In this document: positions 8,372 to 16,623 of the stretch, one piece after another
Numbering within the stretch: the first letter of the stretch is position 1
How the letters are laid out: each line of letters begins with the position of its first letter
Source: Parapedobacter pyrenivorans
GTDB lineage: Bacteria; Bacteroidota; Bacteroidia; Sphingobacteriales; Sphingobacteriaceae
Direction: 5' to 3'
Assembly (NCBI RefSeq): GCF_014636865.1
Contig: NZ_BMER01000006.1
Location: 124,001 to 188,000, forward strand
Length of the DNA stretch: 64,000 nt
Notes under the pieces: model-generated
Databases searched by the model: none
What the model was told of the DNA's origin: nothing
What the model saw: only the letters and a program-made list of their open reading frames with translations
Translations under genes and position numbers: made by a program

Positions 8372-10192
8372 TCACGGATACACGAGCGTATCCCCTTGGT
8401 CGGCCTTGACCGACTGGTGACGCTTTACCTCGTTGGTAAGCTGAAAAATCATGGTAATGAGCTCTTCCTTAAATTGAGCGGCATCGTATTCTCCTTTTTC
8501 AATGAGCCGCAGTTTGCGCTCCCATACCCCGGTCAGTTCCGGGCTTTTCAACAACTCGTCTTGAATCGTATCGATCAATCGGATGCCGGTTTGCGTAGCC
8601 ACCAGCTTTCGTTTTTGCTTTTCAATGTATTTCCGTTTGAACAACGTCTCAATAATATTAGCTCGGGTGGATGGACGCCCAATACCGTTTTCTTTTAACA
8701 AATCGCGCACATCTTCGTCATCCACCTGTTTTCCAGCGGTTTCCATGGCGCGCAGGAGCGTAGCCTCTGTATAGGCTTTGGGAGCTTTTGTTCGCCCTTT
8801 GTGAATGAACGGTTCATGCGGCCCGCTTTCACCCACTTCAAATACAGGTATTTCCTGCTCTTCGGGGTTTTCGCCTGATGCCTTCTTTTCTTTTTTTTCC
8901 TTGGGGTACAACACCCGCCACCCAGGTTCAAGAATCTGCTTGCCCGTAACGCGGAAGGGCACCGTGCCTACTCTACCCTCCACGCTGGTATTAGAGACCT
9001 TACATTCTGGATAGAAAACCGCAATGAAACGGCGGGCAACCAAATCGTAAATACGTTTTTCATCCAGCGGAAGTACGTTTGGTGATATATCTGTAGGGAT
9101 AATGGCGTGGTGATCTGTTACCTTCTTGTCGTCAAATACAGTCTTGCTTTTCGCGATCGGATGTGCTAGTAACGGAGCCGCCATTGCAGCATAGTGCGTC
9201 ATACTGGCCAAAATGCTCGGTATCTGCGGAAAAAGATCTTCGGATAGGTAGGTTGTATCCACGCGTGGATAGGTAACGAATTTCTTTTCATACAGTGCCT
9301 GAATGTACTTCAATGTATCATCGGCAGAGAAGGCATACTTCTTGTTGGCGTCCACCTGCAGCGAGGTGAGGTCGTACAAACGGGGATTGCGCTCCCTGCC
9401 TTCTTTGATTTCGGCTGCAACGACTTCGAACGGATGTTCCTTTAAGTAGGCAAGCCCCTTCTCGGCCCGATCGGCCGTTTTCAGCCGCTCAATAGATGCG
9501 GTAAAAACCGTTTCGCGATAGGTGGTTTTTAACTCCCAGTAATCTTGCGCTTTGAAGGCATCGATTTCTTTTTGGCGTTGCACGAGCATGGCCAGCGTAG
9601 GGGTCTGAACACGGCCAATGGAAAGCACCGATTTATCTGTACCGTATTTGGTCGTAAACAAACGCGTCGCATTGATACCGAGCAACCAATCGCCGATTGC
9701 TCGGGCGCTGCCGGCAGCATACAGGTTATCATAATCTGAATCCGGTTTCAACTTACTGAAACCATCACGGATGGCTGATTCGGTGAGCGACGAGATCCAT
9801 AGCCGTTTTACAGGAGCTTTGCATTTGGCTTTCAGCAATACCCATCGTTGAATGAGCTCCCCTTCCTGCCCGGCATCACCGCAGTTAATCACAGCTTCGC
9901 AATCAGCCACGAGGCGTTCGATCACGCCGAATTGTTTTTCTACGCCCTTATTGGGAATCAGCTTGATTCCGAATGAAGGGGGGATAATGGGCAGGAATGC
10001 CAATTGCCACGATTTCCAGTTCGGACTGTAATCGTGGGGTTCCTTCAGCGTACAGAAATGCCCGAAGGTCCAGGTTACTTGGTAGCCGTTGCCCTCATAG
10101 TAGCCGTCCATACGCGCCGTAGCCCCAATTACTTGGGCAATGTCTTTCGCCACGCTGGGCTTTTCAGCAATACAAACCTTGAATCCGGCCAT
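8372..10192 (-). CDS. topB: DNA topoisomerase III (type IA)
   Basis: 607 residues from the ATG at 10190-10192 (MAGFKVCIAEKPSVAKDIA). The N-terminal Toprim motif 'IAEKPSVAKDIAQVIG' and 'NCGDAGQEGELIQRWVL' (E and D-x-D/E-type metal site) are clear, and the catalytic tyrosine lies in 'FVTYPRVDTTYLSEDL'. The later 'TEATLLRAMETAGK' and 'LKENGIGRPSTRANIIETL' motifs are typical of type IA enzymes. It relaxes and decatenates DNA through a transient 5'-phosphotyrosine link. No C-terminal zinc fingers are present, as expected for topoisomerase III. The more distal upstream ATG (10306) would add a non-conserved leader. Confidence 0.95.
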   Translation of the reverse strand: MAGFKVCIAEKPSVAKDIAQVIGATARMDGYYEGNGYQVTWTFGHFCTLKEPHDYSPNWKSWQLAFLPIIPPSFGIKLIPNKGVEKQFGVIERLVADCEAVINCGDAGQEGELIQRWVLLKAKCKAPVKRLWISSLTESAIRDGFSKLKPDSDYDNLYAAGSARAIGDWLLGINATRLFTTKYGTDKSVLSIGRVQTPTLAMLVQRQKEIDAFKAQDYWELKTTYRETVFTASIERLKTADRAEKGLAYLKEHPFEVVAAEIKEGRERNPRLYDLTSLQVDANKKYAFSADDTLKYIQALYEKKFVTYPRVDTTYLSEDLFPQIPSILASMTHYAAMAAPLLAHPIAKSKTVFDDKKVTDHHAIIPTDISPNVLPLDEKRIYDLVARRFIAVFYPECKVSNTSVEGRVGTVPFRVTGKQILEPGWRVLYPKEKKEKKASGENPEEQEIPVFEVGESGPHEPFIHKGRTKAPKAYTEATLLRAMETAGKQVDDEDVRDLLKENGIGRPSTRANIIETLFKRKYIEKQKRKLVATQTGIRLIDTIQDELLKSPELTGVWERKLRLIEKGEYDAAQFKEELITMIFQLTNEVKRHQSVKADQGDTLVYP

Positions 10193-10590
10193 AAATATAT
10201 ATTGGTCGGCAAATCTCGGCATTATCGCCCAGTTAGCGAAGATAAAATGCTTACTATCGGCACTCATCAAGGCGAAAAAAGATCTTAGGCGCGTACGTTG
10301 GCACAACCCATTGTCGATTTATACCAATTCCGAATCGAGCCTTTTATATGTCAACTAAAAATGTCATATAAATATGCAAATGTTGTTTATACTCCAGCAA
10401 GCATCGTCGACGTCGGCCTTTCCGCCTGAAACAGTATTCGTATGATAATGTAACAGGAAAAGCTCCGTTTAATAAATTGGAAACCTTTTTCAAGGAACAT
10501 TTGAAATAACAAATATCAAATTGTTATCTTTTCACGGGCGTTTCGGAAAGGAGTTTTCATAAACGAGTAAATCCAAATAAAAGAAAGAAC
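10193..10590. other. Intergenic stretch between topB and the alcohol dehydrogenase
   Basis: The two flanking genes diverge, so promoters for both should lie here; a TATCTTTT box near 10533 is a weak candidate for the dehydrogenase. A frame at 10396-10509 without start codon reads 'KHRRRRPFRLKQYSYDN' and ends 'FNKLETFFKEHLK', which may be the tail of a lost gene. Nothing else was recognised. Confidence 0.4.
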
Positions 10591-11646
10591 ATGAACACAC
10601 TTAACGTAAAAGCATTCGGTACAGTAGCGCCCGAAGCGGATTTAAAAGAGATGACCATCAACCGCAGGGACGTAACTTCAAACGATGTAGAAATCAATAT
10701 TTTGTATTGTGGCGTTTGCCATTCCGACTTGCACACAGCCCGCAATGAATGGGGTGGCACGGTTTATCCGAACGTTCCGGGACATGAAATTGTTGGGCGG
10801 ATTACAAAGGTTGGCAACAGTGTTACCAAGTTCAAGGTTGGCGATCTAGCCGGTGTAGGTTGTATGGTCGATAGTTGCCGGGAATGTGAAAGCTGTAAGG
10901 AAGGGTTGGAACAATATTGTGAAAAAGGCAATATCCAAACTTATAACGGACACGACAAGCATACAAACCAGCAAACTTTCGGCGGGTATTCCGAACGTGT
11001 TATTGTGGATGAAGATTTTGTTTTACGGGTTCCCGAAAATTTGGATTTGGCAGCGACAGCGCCCCTATTATGTGCAGGTATCACTACGTTCTCTCCGCTG
11101 AGGCATTGGAATGTTGGCCCGGGAAAAAAAGTGGGAATTGTTGGCATTGGAGGTTTGGGGCATATGGGCGTGAAAATTGCAAAAGCCATGGGCGCCCATG
11201 TGTTGGTGATTACCACCTCACTTGCTAAAGTGGAAGACGCCAAGCGTTTGGGCGCGGATGAAGTCATCTTATCTACCGATAAAGTGCAAATGAAAAGCCA
11301 TGCAGGCACTTTACATTTTGTTTTGGACTGTGTTTCGGCCCAACATGACATCAATGCTTATTTAAGTTTATTGAAAAGAGACGGTTCACTTACATTAGTC
11401 GGCGCGCCGGAGCATCCGCTTCCTGTCGCAGCATTCAGCCTGATCCCTAAACGGAAAAGTTTCGCAGGTTCGATGATCGGTGGCATTGCAGAAACACAAG
11501 AAATGCTTGATTTCTGTGGACAACATAACATTACCTCAGATATCGAAATGATTCGGATGCAAGACATCAATAAAGCTTATGATCGTTTGCTAAAAGGGGA
11601 TGTCAAATACAGGTTTGTGATTGATATGGCGTCATTGAAGGATTGA
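10591..11646 (+). CDS. Zinc-dependent NAD(P) alcohol dehydrogenase (cinnamyl-ADH/YahK type)
   Basis: 351 residues of the medium-chain dehydrogenase family. Catalytic zinc ligands are visible in 'CGVCHSDLH' (Cys and later His/Glu in 'PGHEIVG'), the structural zinc lobe in 'CRECESCKEGLEQYC', and the nucleotide-binding motif in 'VGIVGIGGLGHMGVK'. Members reduce a broad range of aldehydes with NADPH in the cytoplasm, often as detoxification enzymes. It stands alone, divergent from topB and convergent with catB; a strong hairpin at 11760-11786 separates it from the latter. Confidence 0.95.
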   Translation: MNTLNVKAFGTVAPEADLKEMTINRRDVTSNDVEINILYCGVCHSDLHTARNEWGGTVYPNVPGHEIVGRITKVGNSVTKFKVGDLAGVGCMVDSCRECESCKEGLEQYCEKGNIQTYNGHDKHTNQQTFGGYSERVIVDEDFVLRVPENLDLAATAPLLCAGITTFSPLRHWNVGPGKKVGIVGIGGLGHMGVKIAKAMGAHVLVITTSLAKVEDAKRLGADEVILSTDKVQMKSHAGTLHFVLDCVSAQHDINAYLSLLKRDGSLTLVGAPEHPLPVAAFSLIPKRKSFAGSMIGGIAETQEMLDFCGQHNITSDIEMIRMQDINKAYDRLLKGDVKYRFVIDMASLKD

Positions 11647-11759
11647 AACAACAATTGATTCTAGAAGAAGCTATATTGCTGGTCAACCCTGATCTACCTG
11701 TAGTACAGCGCAACATTGGACAGATTCAGTGGCGCATTCATCGAGTATGAAACAGAGAA

Positions 11760-11786
11760 ACCCGGCTCGTTTAAAATGAGCCGGGT
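11760..11786. terminator. Hairpin between converging genes
   Basis: ACCCGGCTC (11760-11768) is a perfect inverted repeat of GAGCCGGGT (11778-11786) with a 9-base loop. It lies between the converging dehydrogenase and CatB genes. On the minus strand the hairpin is followed by a pyrimidine-rich TTTCTCTGTTTC, so it best serves as the end of catB transcription. Confidence 0.65.
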
Positions 11787-11808
11787 CTGCCTCAATGGCG
11801 ATATTCCA

Positions 11809-12441
11809 TCACTCCATGGAATTGTGATAATATGCGTAAAGCAAAGCAACATTTCCTGAGCAAAGGATAGGGATGGCAGCAGACAATCTGACATTATCCC
11901 AATTCCACCAGCTCATTTCCAAAAGCATTTCGATCTGAGAATCACTGAATCGCTTTTTTATAACCCTAGCCGGATTCCCTCCAACGATGGCATATGGCTC
12001 AACATTTTTCGTCACCAGTGCCCGACTGCCGATGACTGCACCATCGCCGATGGTGATTCCAGGCATAACCATCGCCTCACTTCCAATCCATACATCGTTT
12101 CCTACAAGGGTATCGCCTGCATTGGCAAACCCGTCGTTGGCACCGCTGAACGTCTCCACTTCGGGCATGTAATGGAAAGGAAAACTTGATATCCAATCGT
12201 GCCGGTGCCCTTGGTTGCCGGCCATTATAAAACTAACACCGCTGCCGATCGAACAGTAGGAACCGATAATGAGTTTGTCTACGTCATTCCGATCAGGAAA
12301 TAAATAACGGGCACAGTCGTCAAAAGAATGGCCGTGGTAGTAGCCTGAATAATAGGAATGGTTCCCCGCGACAATATTCGGATTAGCGATATGGTCTTTT
12401 ATGATTTTGCCCTTGAATGGGCTTTCAAAGAAATTTTTCAT
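11809..12441 (-). CDS. catB: Type B chloramphenicol/xenobiotic O-acetyltransferase
   Basis: About 210 residues from the ATG at 12439-12441 ([12 protein letters not shown]). It is a left-handed beta-helix acetyltransferase with hexapeptide repeats ('[31 protein letters not shown]') and the family hallmarks '[18 protein letters not shown]', '[10 protein letters not shown]', the catalytic His in 'GNQGHRHDW' and the tail '[13 protein letters not shown]'. It should transfer acetyl from acetyl-CoA to a hydroxyl on chloramphenicol or a related compound. Similarity to classical CatB proteins is strong along the whole length, but activity on the drug is inferred. No mobile element flanks it. The gene has its own promoter box at 12544-12551. 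Confidence 0.9.
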   Translation of the reverse strand: MKNFFESPFKGKIIKDHIANPNIVAGNHSYYSGYYHGHSFDDCARYLFPDRNDVDKLIIGSYCSIGSGVSFIMAGNQGHRHDWISSFPFHYMPEVETFSGANDGFANAGDTLVGNDVWIGSEAMVMPGITIGDGAVIGSRALVTKNVEPYAIVGGNPARVIKKRFSDSQIEMLLEMSWWNWDNVRLSAAIPILCSGNVALLYAYYHNSME

Positions 12442-12543
12442 CTCAGCATAGTCAAAGTTAACAAAAGAAAAGTACCAGAGCAGGGCATCACCTACTCCAT
12501 CCATTGGTTATCTATAGTATGCTAATCTGAGAGCTTCATCTTG

Positions 12544-12551
12544 CAAAGTTA
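12544..12551 (-). promoter_or_regulatory. -7 promoter box for catB
   Basis: The minus strand reads TAACTTTG, an exact TAnnTTTG match, about 100 bases before the catB ATG and just beyond the end of the upstream gene. Confidence 0.45.
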
Positions 12552-12593
12552 CGCAACTTTACCTACTTTCCTTACTAACGGCCGTTTTTGCCA

Positions 12594-12896
12594 TCATACA
12601 TTGGTTCCTTTAATAAGCACAACCGATTTAATTGATTGCTCTTTCAAATGCAGAAATTGTTTGCGTTCTTCGTCTTTGGTAAAGTTCTTGAAATCTTGTT
12701 CGTTGTCAAATTCTACCAAATGAATTTCGTATGGCCTGTCAATGTTATACGTAATAAACGTGTTTTCGGTTGGTCTTATTCGAAGTAAAAGCCGGCCGTT
12801 GTATTTTGAGATAATTGGAATTGCGATATCTTCAAATTGATTGAACACGTTTTCTTCGCCATCTTTGATATAGATAAGTTGTGTGATAAAAAACAT
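12594..12896 (-). CDS. DUF1330 family protein
   Basis: 100 residues from the ATG at 12894-12896 (MFFITQLIYIKDGEE). The ferredoxin-like alpha/beta fold of the DUF1330 family is suggested by the opening strand, 'FEDIAIPIISKYNGRLLLRIRP' and 'PYEIHLVEFDNEQDFKNFTKDEER'. Function is unknown; members resemble dimeric antibiotic-biosynthesis-monooxygenase-like proteins. It lies between the catB promoter and the decayed DUF1080/Tm-1 remnant, in a region otherwise full of relics, but its own frame is intact. Confidence 0.75.
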   Translation of the reverse strand: MFFITQLIYIKDGEENVFNQFEDIAIPIISKYNGRLLLRIRPTENTFITYNIDRPYEIHLVEFDNEQDFKNFTKDEERKQFLHLKEQSIKSVVLIKGTNV

Positions 12897-12919
12897 TGTT
12901 TTAACGTTTAATGTTGTTC

Positions 12920-13262
12920 GTTGCACTAAAACTCTCCCTTCACGTCTATTTAGTGTAATCCTTTGGTGGGCAGCAGAATGCTAACCGGTGCCGACGATAG
13001 AGCTAGCTTATCGGCAAGTATCCTCCCGAGCTGCTTATTTTCGTGTCTATCAATTCGCATCAGCGTGACATCGCGATTATCATCTCTCCAATAGCCATCA
13101 CCGATATCCGCTTGGTAACCCACCTTATTCCCGCCTACTATGTTTGAACGGTATTGTATTCCGATATTGATGAGCCTTGTAGTTCTATCTCCAGACAATT
13201 TAAATAGGCACGAAATTCAAAGTCCTCGAATTCGGTCTCCGCACTCTTCCATCCTGATAAAC
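12920..13262 (-). pseudogene. Decayed fusion: DUF1080 (3-keto-disaccharide hydrolase) part joined to Tm-1-like/UPF0261 part
   Basis: Read leftward, 13262-13205 encodes 'LSGWKSAETEFEDFEFRAY', the start of a DUF1080 domain. A one-base shift in the TTTAAATT run near 13198-13204 moves to the frame that continues 'NIGIQYRSNIVGGNKVGYQ' and 'ADIGDGYW', the core of the same domain. Directly after this the frame reads 'RDVTLMRIDRHENKQLG' and 'PVSILLPTKGLH', which is the C-terminal part of Tm-1-like ATP-binding (UPF0261) proteins. A stop at 12950 then interrupts it and the tail 'IDVKG' follows behind the stop. So two unrelated genes were joined by a deletion and then decayed. DUF1080 proteins often sit next to Gfo/Idh/MocA genes, and one lies at 13526. 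Confidence 0.7.
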
Positions 13263-13525
13263 TTACGCAAATGGAGTAAACTAAACAAAAATATCCCGAA
13301 AATCGCGATGGCTGATTACCCTAAAGCATTTCCTGAAATTGGCTTTTGCATAATTAATTGATACCTGTGATTGGTTTATAACAATTCCCTATCCCAAATT
13401 TACGTTAATTTGTCATCAAAATTTAGCAGGGCTGATAACGAATTGTGTTATTTCTCAAAATAGACTTGGAATAAACGGACAATAGTTTTATTTTCGGCTA
13501 CGATTAAACAGATTGCCACCAAGTT

Positions 13526-14959
13526 ATGAATAAACGCGAATTCTTAAAAACTAGTACACTAGGTGCCTTGGGAGTCATGTTGGCCCCCTCTTGGCTGCGA
13601 GCTTTCCCAACTGGGAGCCGTTTACGGACTGCCCATATCGGCGTGGGAAATATGGGGGGCGAAGACCTAAAGGCCATTTCCTCCCATGCGGATGTTGATG
13701 TGGTGGCCCTTTGCGACGTGGATGCCCTGAATTTATCCGCCGCGCACAAACTTCACCCCCGGGCCCGCGTATTTTTCGACTACCGTGTGATGCTGGACGA
13801 GCTGGGCGACGAAATTGATGCAGTCATCGTATCCACACCCGATCATACCCACGCCCCGGCCGCCATGCTGGCCATGCAGATGAATAAATCCGTCTATTGC
13901 CAGAAACCGCTCACCCACTATGTGTCTGAATCGCGGGTGATGAAGCAACTGGCAGCCGAAAAAGGATTGGTTACCCAGATGGGTATTCAGGTGCACTCGT
14001 TTTATGACTATAAGTTGGCAACGCTGTTGATCCAATCCGGCATTATCGGTAAGGTACACACCGTGCACGCATGGTCGCCCAAGAATCACGGGTATGACGG
14101 CCCTCCTCCGGAAGGCGAAGATCCGATTCCCACCCAGCTGGACTGGAACCTGTGGGCGGGCACCTCGCCCAAGCCGCCCTATAAAGAAGGGGTGTACCAC
14201 CCCGGTGTCTGGCGGAAATTAATGGACTATGGCTGCGGTACACTGGGCGATATGGGGGTGCATATTTTTGATACGCCTTATAACGCCCTGCAGTTGGATG
14301 TGCCGCGGACCATCACCAACGAATGTCGGCCTACCAATGGGTTCGGTTTTCCCGAACACAATACGGTAACCTATGAGTTTCCAGGCACCGAATACACCAC
14401 CAGGTCATTAAAATGGATCTGGTATGACGGCCCCGGCGCCCCGCCCATGCACGAAGATCTGGCGTTGCCAGGTGGCATGGATACCCAAGCAGAAAGAAAG
14501 AATGCGAACGGGAAAACGGTTGGCACAGGGAAAGTCTCGCTGGATCCGATGGTCGCAGGCGAAAACGAACTACCGGATCAGGGAGCCATGTTTGTGGGCA
14601 GGAAAGGTCGTTTGCTGTTGCCCCACTTCATGCAATTGCCAAGGAAAATTGTTAAGGGTAAGTACGTCGATATTTCCAAGGAAATCGCAGAGGTAAGTAA
14701 AGCGCATGGTCTAGGCGAGCCTATCCGAAACTACGATACCGAAGGGCCCAAGCACTATCACCAGTTTGTTGATGCCTGCTTGGGTAAAGGCGAATGTTCG
14801 GCACCGTTCGAATATGCCTCACGACTAACGGAGACCATTCTTTTGGGTACCATTGCTGGCCGTTTTCCCGGCGAAACGTTGCACTGGGATGCTGATACAG
14901 CCAAATTCGAGGAGGAAAAAGCCAATCAGTATTTGACCGGCGAATATCGGAAATTCTGA
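13526..14959 (+). CDS. Exported Gfo/Idh/MocA family oxidoreductase
   Basis: 477 residues with an N-terminal export signal ('KREFLKTSTLGALGVMLAPSWLRA') of the twin-arginine-like kind, having KR in place of RR. The Rossmann motif is 'IGVGNMGGEDL', the conserved 'KPLTHYVSESRVM' carries the EKP-type lysine (here QKP), and the long C-terminal domain is of the secreted Bacteroidota type. The family oxidises or dehydrogenates sugars and glycosides using NAD(P) in the periplasm or, after Tat export, with tightly bound cofactor. The substrate is unknown; the DUF1080 relic just upstream suggests 3-keto-glycoside metabolism. A strong hairpin follows at 14985-15015. Confidence 0.92.
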   Translation: MNKREFLKTSTLGALGVMLAPSWLRAFPTGSRLRTAHIGVGNMGGEDLKAISSHADVDVVALCDVDALNLSAAHKLHPRARVFFDYRVMLDELGDEIDAVIVSTPDHTHAPAAMLAMQMNKSVYCQKPLTHYVSESRVMKQLAAEKGLVTQMGIQVHSFYDYKLATLLIQSGIIGKVHTVHAWSPKNHGYDGPPPEGEDPIPTQLDWNLWAGTSPKPPYKEGVYHPGVWRKLMDYGCGTLGDMGVHIFDTPYNALQLDVPRTITNECRPTNGFGFPEHNTVTYEFPGTEYTTRSLKWIWYDGPGAPPMHEDLALPGGMDTQAERKNANGKTVGTGKVSLDPMVAGENELPDQGAMFVGRKGRLLLPHFMQLPRKIVKGKYVDISKEIAEVSKAHGLGEPIRNYDTEGPKHYHQFVDACLGKGECSAPFEYASRLTETILLGTIAGRFPGETLHWDADTAKFEEEKANQYLTGEYRKF

Positions 14960-14984
14960 TCGATCGACGCATAATTATCTTGCT

Positions 14985-15015
14985 CGCCGGATCGTCATTC
15001 GCTGACGATCCGGCG
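14985..15015 (+). terminator. Strong hairpin after the Gfo/Idh/MocA gene
   Basis: CGCCGGATCGTCA (14985-14997) and TGACGATCCGGCG (15003-15015) form a perfect 13-base stem with a 5-base loop, 26 bases past the stop codon. A T-rich ACTTTTT follows about 10 bases later. Confidence 0.75.
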
Positions 15016-15143
15016 AAGTATCATACTTTTTAAAACTAAATGCCTCCCCCGGCTGTTGCTTTATAAGACTCAATGATAAGGCATTGGCTACCGCGTATCA
15101 TTGCCCGGTGATGCAAACTCATCATTAAACAAAATTTACGTAA

Positions 15144-15314
15144 ATGAAGACGATCAAAATGCTTTTCGCTGTTGTGGCTACGGCTGCGTTTTTAGCAGCG
15201 TGCAACAACGCTGGCGACAACCAGCAGCAGGACACAGACACCACGTATATGGATCCGCAAACGGAGCCGGCTCCACCTCCTCCATCCGATACACTAATGA
15301 ACGACACGTTATAG
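15144..15314 (+). CDS. Small lipoprotein
   Basis: 56 residues, starting at ATG 15144 with a lipoprotein signal peptide (MKTIKMLFAVVATAAFLAAC) and lipidated Cys20 in the lipobox LAAC. The mature part is short, unstructured and acidic/Pro-rich (NNAGDNQQQD, then a run EPAPPPP). It should be an outer- or inner-membrane-anchored peptide of unknown role. It resembles in design the lipoprotein at 23244-23456 (CxN..G.N start, Asp/Thr-rich body). It is a solitary gene. Confidence 0.75.
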   Translation: MKTIKMLFAVVATAAFLAACNNAGDNQQQDTDTTYMDPQTEPAPPPPSDTLMNDTL

Positions 15315-15412
15315 ACGAGTTTTGGATTTCCTGTGTGCAAATGGCGATACTCCCGCAACTTTGACGGCGTATGTGACCATAGGCACACGGGAACCCTTAA
15401 AAGTATAATACA

Positions 15413-15964
15413 ATGGCTGCAAAGCAGATTTACATATTGGTGGGCAGTCTGAGAGAAGGCTCGTTCAATAAAAAAATAGCCAACGAGGTCGTAAAACTTG
15501 CTTCGCAGAATTTAGCTTGCGAAATTTTACAAATCGGCCAGTTGACACACTACAATGAAGATCTCGATCAAGGCGATCCGCCCTTGGCGTGGGTTCAATT
15601 CAGAGATAAAATCAAAAAAGCCGACGGCTTTCTATTCTTCACCCCCGAGTATAATCGCGGCGTGCCTGCGGTTCTGAAAAATGCGCTGGACGTCGGTTCA
15701 AGGCCTTATGGAAAAAATGCTTGGGCGGGGAAGCCCGGTGCGGTGATAAGCGTTTCATTGAGTAGTTTAGGTGCTTTCGGAGCCAACCATCAACTTCGTC
15801 AATCTATGGTTTTCCTTGATGTCCCCATGATGCCCCAACCAGAGGCATATATCGGAAATGCGCAGAACCTTTTCGACGATACTGGAAATCTTGCAAAAGA
15901 CACAAAAGAATTCCTTAAAACATTTATCGGCGCTTATGAAAATTGGGTAAACAGACCTTGGTAG
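15413..15964 (+). CDS. NADPH-dependent FMN reductase (quinone/chromate/azo reductase type)
   Basis: 183 residues with the flavodoxin-like fold of the NADPH:FMN reductase family: 'ILVGSLREGSFNKKIA' (FMN phosphate loop), 'ADGFLFFTPEYNRGVPAVLKNALD' (the conserved PEYN motif), and 'KPGAVISVSLSSLGAFGANHQLR'. It is a cytosolic two-electron reductase of quinones, chromate or azo compounds using FMN. The gene stands alone and converges with the truncated PhoX fragment 35 bases further. Confidence 0.93.
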   Translation: MAAKQIYILVGSLREGSFNKKIANEVVKLASQNLACEILQIGQLTHYNEDLDQGDPPLAWVQFRDKIKKADGFLFFTPEYNRGVPAVLKNALDVGSRPYGKNAWAGKPGAVISVSLSSLGAFGANHQLRQSMVFLDVPMMPQPEAYIGNAQNLFDDTGNLAKDTKEFLKTFIGAYENWVNRPW

Positions 15965-15999
15965 TAAAATCAAGCCTGAGATTCCCTAACTTCTCCAAG

Positions 16000-16494
16000 T
16001 CAAAACAGGTAACCCATCCTTTGGGTATCTTCATTAAACAGGAACGTGGTGGTGCCACCTAGGCTTGGTTTTTTGCCATGACCACGGTCGTAAATTTGCA
16101 AAGGGGACAATCGGTCAAGCAACACATTCGCCTTTCCGAATGGGCCGTTTTTAACATCATCCACCGAAACCTCATGGTTGCGGACAACGACGACTTTTCC
16201 ATCCGGATTTGCGAATGCAGCCATCGCATCATTTCGCCCTGGCGAAAGGAAACCGTCATCCATGGGTTCTCCGGAGCGGGAAATGATTTTATAGGCGAAG
16301 CCTCTAGGTAAATTGAAAATACCTTGGGGGTCGGTAACCAAAGGCCCATACCGGTCATACAGCCGTGGGCCGCTGCTGGCTTGGGCCGGCATGCCGGAAA
16401 AATACTTCAAACCCATGAATCCGACACTGATCATCCAGGAATTCCTGATAAATGCCCTTCGCCCAAAATTTACTACCTGTTGCTCGCTTTTCAT
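16000..16494 (-). pseudogene. 5' fragment of a PhoX-type alkaline phosphatase gene
   Basis: 164 residues matching only the N-terminus of PhoX proteins: a twin-arginine signal ('GRRAFIRNSWMISVGFMG'), 'YGPLVTDPQGIFNLPRGFAYKII', 'SGEPMDDGF' and 'VVVVRNHEVS', and 'GGTTTFLFNEDTQRM'. PhoX enzymes, Ca/Fe-dependent periplasmic phosphatases, are normally about 450-700 residues. The frame ends at 16000, only 35 bases before the converging reductase gene, so about two thirds of the gene including most metal ligands has been deleted. The 5' end looks well preserved, suggesting recent loss. Confidence 0.75.
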
Positions 16495-16623
16495 AACCGA
16501 ACTATCGTTGTATGCTCAAATATATGATCCTGCAATAGTAACACATGCGTATATGTCATAAATTAAGGCTATGTTACCACTGTGTAAACGCTGAAAGGTA
16601 AAGAGATGTCTGTTTCAGAAAGC

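Noticed and set aside
10396-10509. A 37-codon frame with a basic start and 'FFKEHLK' end as a gene
   Set aside because: No start codon precedes it after an upstream stop; recorded only as a possible relic in the intergenic entry.
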